DNA of 6,806 nucleotides from DAIDKA01 sp036489445 (lineage in GTDB: Bacteria > Pseudomonadota > Gammaproteobacteria > Steroidobacterales > Steroidobacteraceae): assembly GCA_036489445.1 (NCBI GenBank), contig DASXFV010000061.1:1-6806 (forward strand), written 5' to 3'. The number at the start of each line of letters is the position of its first letter. Position 1 is the first letter of the stretch. The translations under genes and the position numbers were made by a program. A model generated the notes under the pieces. That model saw nothing but the letters and a program-made list of their open reading frames with translations, did no database searches and was not told where the DNA came from. Of the stretch, positions 1-4,858 are shown one piece after another.

Positions 1-38
1 CTCCGGTAGCTGCCGCATCGCGAGCAGGGTGAAACATC

Positions 39-1241
39 ATGAGTCTCGAGCGTCGCGCACTGCTGAAGTTTCTGGCCGCAAGCCCCGTATTGGCGAGTCT
101 GGGGCCCTGGACCCGCGCATTCGCAGATGAGCACCTGCCCACCGCCGCGGCAGATGCGCTGGATGTCTTCGAATTGGAGGCCGTTGCGCAGCATCTGGTA
201 CCGCCCGCGCACTGGGGCTATCTGCAAAGCGGCGTCGACGGGGAGGTCACGCTGCGTGCCAATCTGGCGGCCTACTCCCGCTACCAACTGAAGCCGCGGC
301 GGCTGGTGGATGTGAGCCACGTCGACCTGGCGACCGAAGTATTCGGCATCAAGGCCGCATCGCCCATCGGTTGCTGGCCCATCGGCAGCCTGCGTGCCTT
401 GCATCCGGAGGGCGACATTGCAGTCGCCCGCGCAACGAAGCAGAAGAATGCGCTGCACATCATGTCGACCCAGGCCTCCTATCCGGTCGAGGCGATCAAT
501 GAGGCGCGCGGTACGCCGGTGTGGTACCAGCTCTACACCACCAACCAGTTCGAAGTCACGAAGAAGCTGGTCAAGCGGGCCGAAGCCGCCGGCTGTCCCG
601 TGGTTGTCGTCACCGTGGATACGCCAGCCGGACGCAACACCGAGACGACGGCGCGCCTGCGGCGCCAGGACACCCGCACTTGCGGTGATTGCCATGCAGT
701 TGATGAGCGCGGCAACCCCCGTCCATTGATCAGCACCAAGCCGATGTTCGCCGGCATTGATACCAGGAACCTGGGTCTGACCCAGGCCGCATTGACCTGG
801 GATTTCATCAAACGTCTGAAGGACGTGACGCAGATGAAAGTCGTCCTCAAGGGGATTGAATCCTTTGATGATGCGTCGCTCGCGGTGCAGTACGGCGTGG
901 ACGGCATCATCGTTTCCAATCACGGTGGGCGCTCGATCGAAAGCGGCCGCGCCACCCTTGAGTCCCTGCCAGATGTGGTCGCGGCAGTGGCCGGCCGCGT
1001 TCCCGTGCTGGTCGATGGCGGCGTGCGCCGTGGCACCGATGCTTTCAAGGCACTCGCCCTTGGCGCCAATGCGGTGGGCATTGGGCGGCCCTATGCCTGG
1101 GGTCTCGGCGCCTTTGGCCAGGAGGGCGTCGAGCGTGTGCTCGATATCCTCAATCTGGAGTTGCGCCTGGCCATGGTGGGCTGCGGAGCACGCAGCGTCC
1201 GGGAAATTACCGTGGCCACGATCATCGATACGGTGCGTTAG
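39..1241 (+). CDS. Tat-exported FMN-dependent alpha-hydroxy-acid oxidase/dehydrogenase with a CxxCH motif
   Basis: The 400-aa product belongs to the FMN-dependent 2-hydroxy-acid oxidase family (glycolate oxidase, L-lactate and mandelate dehydrogenases), which oxidises a 2-hydroxy acid to the 2-oxo acid on a TIM barrel. Seen: W-G-Y at 59-61 with SGVDGEVTLRAN (64-74), YQLY (163-166), VTVDTP (191-196), LKGI (K271), SNHGGR with H295 and R298 (catalytic base and substrate arginine by family), VLVDGG (323-328) and GIGRP (347-351). The N-terminus has a twin-arginine signal, ERRALLKFL then a hydrophobic stretch and AFA-D (cleavage near 29), so a periplasmic location is inferred. The ATG follows a good Shine-Dalgarno (AGGGTGA, about 27-32). 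Odd points: C215-G-D-C-H219 is a perfect haem c attachment motif, and the loop after VDTP reads A-G-R-N-T-E instead of the G-R-R-E of glycolate oxidase, so the second substrate arginine cannot be assigned. Substrate (lactate, glycolate, mandelate or other) and electron acceptor (O2 or a cytochrome) are unknown. Confidence 0.93.
   Translation: MSLERRALLKFLAASPVLASLGPWTRAFADEHLPTAAADALDVFELEAVAQHLVPPAHWGYLQSGVDGEVTLRANLAAYSRYQLKPRRLVDVSHVDLATEVFGIKAASPIGCWPIGSLRALHPEGDIAVARATKQKNALHIMSTQASYPVEAINEARGTPVWYQLYTTNQFEVTKKLVKRAEAAGCPVVVVTVDTPAGRNTETTARLRRQDTRTCGDCHAVDERGNPRPLISTKPMFAGIDTRNLGLTQAALTWDFIKRLKDVTQMKVVLKGIESFDDASLAVQYGVDGIIVSNHGGRSIESGRATLESLPDVVAAVAGRVPVLVDGGVRRGTDAFKALALGANAVGIGRPYAWGLGAFGQEGVERVLDILNLELRLAMVGCGARSVREITVATIIDTVR
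770..786. repeat. 17-bp palindrome inside the hydroxy-acid oxidase gene
   Basis: CCTGGGTC (770-777), a single T, then GACCCAGG (779-786) form a perfect 8-bp inverted repeat with a one-base centre. It encodes part of R-N-L-G-L-T-Q-A, so codon choice may explain it. Its centre, GGGTCTGAC (773-781), is the reverse complement of GTCAGACCC, the core of the 11-bp repeats at 1295 and 1601. No function is assigned. Confidence 0.5.
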
Positions 1242-1294
1242 CCGCCCTCACGGTTTCGCTCCCGCTGCCCTCGGCGCCACATGTGGGATTTGTC

Positions 1295-1305
1295 TGTCAG
1301 ACCCC
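1295..1305. repeat. 11-bp direct repeat, left copy (TGTCAGACCCC)
   Basis: TGTCAGACCCC occurs here, upstream of the DUF2934 gene, and again at 1601-1611, just past its stop, in the same orientation and 306 bp apart. The match does not extend beyond 11 bases. The copies bracket the small gene, which fits either target-site or repeat remnants of an inserted segment, or chance. The 133-nt gap holding this copy (1242-1374) also contains the palindrome CCACATGTGG (1277-1286). It shows no convincing terminator or -35/-10 pair. Confidence 0.45.
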
Positions 1306-1374
1306 GCCGGCATCGAACCTATAGAGGCCCTACGCCAGTGCTGCTATTTATACGGCAAATGTCGAGGGTCCCGT

Positions 1375-1575
1375 ATGACAGCTATGCCGCCCCGCAATTT
1401 CAACCCCCTCCATTTCTGCGTCCACCCGCAGGTAATCGCAGCGGAGCGGCAGCAGTGGATTGCCACGGCAGCCTATTTCAGAGCGCAGCACCGTGGATTT
1501 ACGCCGGGCCGGGAAGCTGCCGACTGGCTTGAGGCGGAGGCGGAAATCGAGGCCCGATTCTCGCAGCACTACTAG
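1375..1575 (+). CDS. small DUF2934 domain protein
   Basis: This 66-aa protein is recognised from the DUF2934 pattern at about residues 28-62: W-I-A-T-A-A-Y-F-R-A, then G-F-T-P-G-R-E, then D-W-L-E-A-E-A-E-I. Family members typically read 'IA..AY..W...G...G...DW..AE.EL', and their function is unknown. The domain fills most of the protein. It is predicted to be mainly helical and soluble, with no signal peptide or membrane segment. The start is set by GAGGG (1364-1368), 6 nt ahead of the ATG; a second in-frame ATG at 1384 is less well placed. It lies 133 nt past the hydroxy-acid oxidase on the same strand and converges on the DUF1330 gene, whose stop is 27 nt away. An AT-richer stretch near 1345-1353 (TATTTATAC) could hold a -10 box, but no -35 partner is evident. 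Confidence 0.8.
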   Translation: MTAMPPRNFNPLHFCVHPQVIAAERQQWIATAAYFRAQHRGFTPGREAADWLEAEAEIEARFSQHY

Positions 1576-1600
1576 GCTTGGGCCTCCTCTCAGGTGACGT

Positions 1601-1611
1601 TGTCAGACCCC
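1601..1611. repeat. 11-bp direct repeat, right copy (TGTCAGACCCC)
   Basis: This is the second copy of the 11-mer found at 1295-1305. It overlaps the stop codon of the - strand DUF1330 gene (TCA at 1603-1605 on the + strand). It sits between CGTTG (1598-1602) and CAACG (1614-1618), a 5-bp inverted repeat around an 11-nt loop. That hairpin lies between two convergent stops but is too weak to be called a terminator with confidence. Confidence 0.45.
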
Positions 1612-1893
1612 TTCAACGATGCGCATGTCGCGATCCGCACCGTTGCCCAGTGCGCGCAGTGCCTGCTGATATTCCGCACTGTCATGTGCGGCGAGGGCTT
1701 GCGCGACGCTATCGAACTCAATAATGACGGTGCGCTGTTTAATACCGTTTTCATACACCTGCGCAGGCAATCCACGCGCCAGAAAGCGGCCACCCGCCGC
1801 CAGTAGCGCAGGGCCGGCCAGCTTGGCATAGGCCGCGACGGCCCCCTCGTCGCGTATCGAGCGATACGCTGAAATCCAATATGCTTTACTCAT
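1603..1893 (-). CDS. DUF1330 domain protein
   Basis: The 96-aa product is a full-length DUF1330 protein, a small ferredoxin-like (dimeric alpha/beta barrel) family found mostly as single-domain cytoplasmic proteins of unknown function. Seen: an N-terminal K-A-Y-W-I-S strand (3-8), A-A-Y-A-K-L-A helix (20-26), the hallmark G-G-R-F-L-A-R-G (34-41), R-T-V-I-I-E-F-D-S (54-62), S-A-E-Y-Q-Q-A-L-R-A-L (72-82) and the closing I-V-E-G (92-95). The ATG has a strong Shine-Dalgarno, GAGGAAGG (+ strand 1901-1908), 7 nt upstream. Its ATG overlaps the TGA of the decayed vapC reading frame (ATGA), so the ribosome-binding site lies inside the relic. It has no promoter that I can separate from the relic upstream. 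It converges with the DUF2934 gene. Confidence 0.88.
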   Translation of the reverse strand: MSKAYWISAYRSIRDEGAVAAYAKLAGPALLAAGGRFLARGLPAQVYENGIKQRTVIIEFDSVAQALAAHDSAEYQQALRALGNGADRDMRIVEGV

Positions 1894-1997
1894 AAGGCTA
1901 CCTTCCTCAACGAATCAAAGTCGATCACTGCGTCGTAGATCGCTCCGCCCGCGACACCTGCTGAAACGGCCTCATCCAACACGTCGAGGTATTCGTC
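1890..1997 (-). pseudogene. vapC: vapC-like PIN-domain toxin remnant
   Basis: Read on the - strand from 1997, an open frame gives D-E-Y-L-D-V-L-D-E-A-V-S-A-G, then V-A-G-G-A-I-Y-D-A-V-I, then ten unrelated residues and a TGA at 1890-1892. The G-G-A-I-Y-D-A-(L/V)-I pattern is typical of the C-terminal third of VapC PIN ribonucleases, and its Asp is one of their conserved acidic residues. The N-terminal two thirds, with the first catalytic Asp and Glu, are missing. So is the usual end of the domain (the N-P-x-x-F region). The frame has no start codon of its own. This looks like a dead toxin left by deletions on both sides: upstream it abuts the antitoxin remnant, downstream it runs straight into the DUF1330 ribosome-binding site. 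Recognition rests on about 25 residues. Confidence 0.65.
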
Positions 1998-2210
1998 TGA
2001 GCCTGCCTGCGACCTCGCCGTCTCGTTCCTGCCGGACACCCTCGAGCACCTGCTTCACCTCGGGAGTCGAGGGCCGAAGCATTAACCCATCGCCGGCCGC
2101 CTCCAGCGAGAGTGAGTCGCCGGCTCCCAGCGTAATTCTTCACGCACGGCTTTTGGCAGCACGACGCGGCCGGCCTTGTCGATCGTAATCGTGGTAGACA
2201 CGAATGCCAT
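1972..2210 (-). pseudogene. vapB: frameshifted vapB-like AbrB/MazE-fold antitoxin
   Basis: From ATG 2210 the - strand encodes S-T-T-I-T-I-D-K-A-G-R-V-V-L-P-K then A-V-R-E-E-L-R-W-E-P, a clear SpoVT/AbrB-type DNA-binding domain as in VapB/MazE antitoxins. After P30 (around 2118-2123) this frame breaks and stops at 2082. Shifting by -1 at that point restores the family sequence G-D-S-L-S-L-E-A-A-G-D-G-L-M-L-R-P, which runs to a TGA at 1972-1974. A single lost G in the C-C-G-G-C-G tract explains the break. The continuation V-K-Q-V-L-E-G-V-R-Q-E-R-D resembles VapB C-terminal helices, but the toxin-binding segment usually found between 'LRP' and this helix seems shortened. The intact N-terminal 30 residues might still be translated, but a stable DNA-binding fold is unlikely. 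A base-calling error at the frameshift cannot be excluded. Confidence 0.75.
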
Positions 2211-2214
2211 GATG

Positions 2215-2239
2215 GCCTGGATATTACTACGAACCAGGC
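2215..2239 (-). promoter_or_regulatory. inverted repeat and possible promoter of the vapBC relic
   Basis: GCCTGG (2215-2220) and CCAGGC (2234-2239) form a perfect 6-bp inverted repeat around 13 nt, within the 59-nt gap between the permease stop and the antitoxin start. On the - strand the loop contains TAATAT (2221-2226), a plausible -10 box. An inverted repeat around the -10 is a common layout for autoregulated toxin-antitoxin operators, so a fossil VapB operator is a reasonable inference. A weak hairpin terminator after the permease is the alternative, but no U-run follows it. Confidence 0.4.
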
Positions 2240-2269
2240 GCCATTTTCTAAGGCTGAACCGCCCGCTAG

Positions 2270-3472
2270 TTACTGATTGCGTTGCAGGAAAGGATGCGGC
2301 AGCGCCGTCAGGCGCCGCCACGGGATATAAGCCGCGACACTCAGACCGATAATGACGATCGCCACGAACACCAGGATCAGGATGTCCGGCAGGTTCTCCG
2401 GGCTGCGGCGTACGATGGCCATGTCGGGAAGCAGATAAAACAGATAAAAGATCAACCACCTGCTGCCAAAGTTCGTGGCGAACGCAGCCCCCTTCGGGCC
2501 AGGATTGACCAGCACCGCGAGCGTCTGCACGGTCCAACATAAGCACAGGCTCGCCGTCAAAAAGACGGCATAGGCATACACCCGCAGCGGCGAGCGGATG
2601 GCTGCCAGTGCGATAACCGCCGCCACCGCCGCCATCATGATCAGCATTAAAGAGTGGCGCAAGGTGTAACGATACAGAGCAAGCAGTTGCGCCCGGGCAT
2701 CGCCCATACCTGGCACCAGGGCTATTTCAGTCCAGTTGCCGCCCGTGCCTACGAGGGAGCGTGCCAGTCGCAGATGGTAGAAGAACAGCAGCAGCACGGC
2801 GGCCAAAGACGTTGCCGCATCAGCGAGACCCAGGCCGAATCTCACTGTACGCCAGGTCCGCGATGTCACTTGCGCTTGCAGGCAGGCGACAAAGATCGCC
2901 AGCGCCAGGATCACGACGGCAACCCCCGCAAAGCGGGACCGCGGTCGCGCGCCGCGGCCGAGCATCATTGCCAGGAGCAAGCGGGCATCGCTGGTGCGCA
3001 TGGCTTTGTGTGGCCAGCGTAGTCCCCGCAGGGCGATGGGAGTCAGGAAGCCGATGAGGGCGCTGCCCGTGACCAAAGCCGGCCAAATCCAGGTTGCGGA
3101 AAAAATGGCCAGCAGCACGGCCGGGATGACGACGCTCGCGGCAAAGAAGCTGCAGTACAGTGGGGCCGCGTAGCCAACGAAGGAACTCGGGCCGGGCAGT
3201 CGCAGCTCCTGCGTCGAACGGGCCAGAGGGCCCGCTCCGGTGCCAAGGATCCAGAACAGCACCAGGTTGAAACACGACAGCGAGAGGGCCCAATCACCAC
3301 TGGACGGACCTGATGTCGTCACGACAGCGAGCACGACAAACAATAATGCCAATAATGCCGCGACGACGAATGTGCAGATGAAGATCAGGGTCACCACCAG
3401 GTTCCCGGAATGGCCCGCAGCGCTGCGGAACTGCAGGCGCAACGGAATCCTCGGTGCAGGTTGCTGACCCAT
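2270..3472 (-). CDS. ABC exporter membrane subunit (polytopic permease)
   Basis: This 400-aa integral membrane protein is the natural partner of the adjacent ATPase. Hydrophobic stretches lie near residues 25-52, 61-83, 98-124, 128-149, 181-200, 213-234, 273-292, 297-323, 337-354 and 364-384, so about 10 membrane segments. Basic ends and loops (R-W-P-H-K, R-G-A-R-P-R-S-R) fit cytoplasmic sides. There is no signal peptide, nucleotide-binding domain or large periplasmic domain. A conserved-looking segment, W-T-E-I-A-L-V-P-G (247-255), recalls a motif I associate with permeases next to YtrA-type regulators; that recollection should be checked. The ATG shares one base with the ATPase stop (TGATG), so translational coupling is expected. 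It is the last gene of the operon. It is not a recognisable ABC-2 permease of a named type, so the substrate (peptide, antibiotic, lipid) is unknown. Confidence 0.8.
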   Translation of the reverse strand: MGQQPAPRIPLRLQFRSAAGHSGNLVVTLIFICTFVVAALLALLFVVLAVVTTSGPSSGDWALSLSCFNLVLFWILGTGAGPLARSTQELRLPGPSSFVGYAAPLYCSFFAASVVIPAVLLAIFSATWIWPALVTGSALIGFLTPIALRGLRWPHKAMRTSDARLLLAMMLGRGARPRSRFAGVAVVILALAIFVACLQAQVTSRTWRTVRFGLGLADAATSLAAVLLLFFYHLRLARSLVGTGGNWTEIALVPGMGDARAQLLALYRYTLRHSLMLIMMAAVAAVIALAAIRSPLRVYAYAVFLTASLCLCWTVQTLAVLVNPGPKGAAFATNFGSRWLIFYLFYLLPDMAIVRRSPENLPDILILVFVAIVIIGLSVAAYIPWRRLTALPHPFLQRNQ

Positions 3473-4365
3473 CAGCCGGCAACCTCGATGAACAGATCCT
3501 CCAGTCCCAGATGATCCAGTCGAATGCGGGGGTCGGCAGCCAGCAGCGGCCAGGGTGCATCGGATTGACGGGCGATCACCAGACTCACACTGCCATCAGG
3601 CCGGCGCCGGCGCGACAACTCGCCCGCTACTCGGGCGGCCAGCGTGCCCTTGGCTTCAGCCGGCACGGTGAGTCGGGCATGCGTATCGCCGAGCTCATCA
3701 AGCGGCGCATGCAGCAGCAGTTTGCCCTCGTGCAGGAACGCCACATGCGAGGCCACTCGCTCCAGATCCGAGACGATGTGCGTGGAAAACAGAACGCTGG
3801 TTCCGGACTCCGCTGCCCGCACCGCAATTTCCCGCAGCAGGTCACGGCGCGAGACCGGATCGAGCGCGGCGGCTGGCTCATCCAGCACCAGCAGATCGGG
3901 TCTCACCGCCAGTGCGCGAATGATGGCTACGCGCTGTCGTTCACCGGGGGACAGCTTGGATAAGGGACTTGATGGGGGCAGCTGCCAGCGCAGCAGCGAT
4001 TGCTGCACGAACTCGCGGTCCCAGCGCGGATAAAGGCAGCCGACGAAATCGAGCATGTCGCCGACCCGCATCCAGCCCAGGGCGTCCGGTTGCTGGGGCA
4101 CATAGCCGAGGCGGCTCTTCACGGCGTCTCCCATGGCAAGTGAGCGATCGCCGAGCACAAAGGACTGCCCGGAGTCCGGTTGCTGCAATCCCAGCAGAAT
4201 GCGAATCAGCGTGGACTTGCCGGCGCCGTTGCGGCCGATGAGGCCCAGCACCGTCCCGGGCAACAGTGTCAGCGTGATCCCGTTCAACACCTGAATACTG
4301 CCGAAGTGCTTTTGGATGTCCTGACACGCCAGAGGGGATTCAACGAAGGTCAGATTCACGTTCAT
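3472..4365 (-). CDS. ABC transporter ATP-binding protein
   Basis: The 297-aa product is an ABC ATPase that would couple ATP hydrolysis to export by the permease encoded next. Seen: Walker A G-R-N-G-A-G-K-S-T (44-52), Q-loop V-P-Q-Q (89-92), signature L-S-P-G-E-R (138-143, variant of LSGGQ), Walker B L-L-V-L-D-E-P (158-164), D-loop A-A-L-D-P, and switch histidine S-T-H (H196). The last 70 residues form a C-terminal extension ending L-E-D-L-F-I-E, as in DrrA/CcmA-like exporter ATPases. I chose the ATG at 4365 because GGAG (+ strand 4373-4376) lies 7 nt upstream. An in-frame ATG at 4428 would add 21 residues not typical of the family. The start lies inside the regulator gene (26-nt overlap), and the stop overlaps the permease ATG, marking one operon. 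Confidence 0.92.
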   Translation of the reverse strand: MNVNLTFVESPLACQDIQKHFGSIQVLNGITLTLLPGTVLGLIGRNGAGKSTLIRILLGLQQPDSGQSFVLGDRSLAMGDAVKSRLGYVPQQPDALGWMRVGDMLDFVGCLYPRWDREFVQQSLLRWQLPPSSPLSKLSPGERQRVAIIRALAVRPDLLVLDEPAAALDPVSRRDLLREIAVRAAESGTSVLFSTHIVSDLERVASHVAFLHEGKLLLHAPLDELGDTHARLTVPAEAKGTLAARVAGELSRRRRPDGSVSLVIARQSDAPWPLLAADPRIRLDHLGLEDLFIEVAG

Positions 4366-4750
4366 CTTCGTTCTCCAAAAGACGTTGCAGCCGCTCCAGC
4401 ACCAGGCGTCCCGGAAGTCCGAGTTCATGCGCGTGGCGTGCCAACTCCCTCAAGCCCGTGTCCAGCTGTTCCAGCCGCCGGTCTTCGGAGAGCAATCGCC
4501 GGCGGGTCTCCGCCACAACCATGCCCTTCCCGCGACGGCGTTCCAGCAGGCCCTCGGCTTCCAGCTGGCTGTAAGCGCGCGATACGGTCATGGGGTTGAT
4601 GGCATGCACGCCCGCCACCTCGCGCACCGAAGCGATTTCCTCCCCGGGCGCCAGGCGGCCGCTACAAATCAGCCGCCGCAGTTGCTCCCCGATCTGGCGG
4701 TAGATGGGCTCGGGAGCGCCGGGTTGAATGGCGAGGACTTCAGGATCCAT
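4340..4750 (-). CDS. GntR-family transcriptional regulator, YtrA-like
   Basis: The 136-aa product has an N-terminal winged helix-turn-helix of the GntR type (about 12-78): P-I-Y-R-Q-I-G-E-Q-L-R-R-L-I-C-S-G, L-A-P-G-E-E-I-A-S-V-R-E, N-P-M-T-V-S-R-A-Y-S-Q-L-E-A-E-G-L-L and R-R-G-K-G-M-V-V. Only a short helical tail of about 55 residues follows, not a FadR/HutC/MocR effector domain. That size and the N-P-x-T-V-x-(R/K)-A-Y recognition helix mark the YtrA subfamily, whose members usually repress their own ABC transporter operon. The gene is first in such an operon and overlaps the ATPase start by 26 nt. The ATG at 4750 matches the family N-terminus; longer in-frame extensions run antisense into the MFS gene and are unlikely. 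No Shine-Dalgarno precedes the ATG, and the candidate promoter places transcription start within a few bases of it, so a leaderless mRNA is possible. Confidence 0.92.
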   Translation of the reverse strand: MDPEVLAIQPGAPEPIYRQIGEQLRRLICSGRLAPGEEIASVREVAGVHAINPMTVSRAYSQLEAEGLLERRRGKGMVVAETRRRLLSEDRRLEQLDTGLRELARHAHELGLPGRLVLERLQRLLENEDERESDLR

Positions 4751-4772
4751 GTGTATCAATACACTAATACAC
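4751..4772. promoter_or_regulatory. candidate operator of the GntR/YtrA-type regulator
   Basis: Directly abutting the regulator start codon, the + strand reads GTGTATCAATACAC (4751-4764), a perfect 6-2-6 inverted repeat, followed by TA and a third half-site ATACAC (4767-4772). The two ATACAC copies are spaced 8 bp apart. The cluster covers the putative -10 box and the presumed transcription start, so bound regulator would block its own operon. Autorepression is established for the YtrA subfamily; its application to this site is inference. The divergent MFS gene starts 87 bp further on and might or might not be affected. Confidence 0.65.
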
Positions 4773-4789
4773 ATGAGCGGCGGCCGCAA
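4761..4789 (-). promoter_or_regulatory. possible promoter of the gntR-ABC operon
   Basis: On the - strand TTGCGG (+ strand 4784-4789) and TAGTGT (4761-4766) are separated by 17 bp, a sigma-70-like arrangement with a moderate -35 and a poor -10. Transcription would begin near 4753-4755, three to five bases before the ATG. The -10 box lies inside the proposed operator. This is a prediction from spacing only. Confidence 0.35.
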
Positions 4790-4858
4790 CTGTCGCCCAT
4801 CACGCGGTAGACTCGCGCGTCGTCTGAGGGTCCAGCAGCACAGGCCGTCGATAGACCC

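Noticed and set aside
1277..1286. Palindrome CCACATGTGG after the oxidase gene as an operator
   Set aside because: It is a single 10-bp palindrome with no second copy and no promoter boxes placed around it, so it could be chance.
856..1575. 239-codon + strand frame ending with the DUF2934 gene
   Set aside because: Its first two thirds are the hydroxy-acid oxidase gene in a shifted frame. The ribosome-binding site and the domain place the real start at 1375.
1598..1618. Hairpin CGTTG/CAACG between the convergent DUF2934 and DUF1330 genes as a terminator
   Set aside because: The stem is only 5 bp with an 11-nt loop and no U-run on either strand.
2082..2546. 154-codon open frame on the - strand extending the antitoxin upstream
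   Set aside because: Residues upstream of 2210 are the permease gene read in another frame and resemble no family. Only the part from ATG 2210 matches an AbrB/MazE domain.
3454..3963. 169-codon + strand frame opposite the ABC ATPase
   Set aside because: It is an antisense shadow of a gene with all ABC motifs in place, and its translation shows no domain.
4785..4813. Promoter for the MFS gene with TAGACT (4808-4813) as -10
   Set aside because: No credible -35 lies 16-18 bp upstream, so the assignment would be guesswork.
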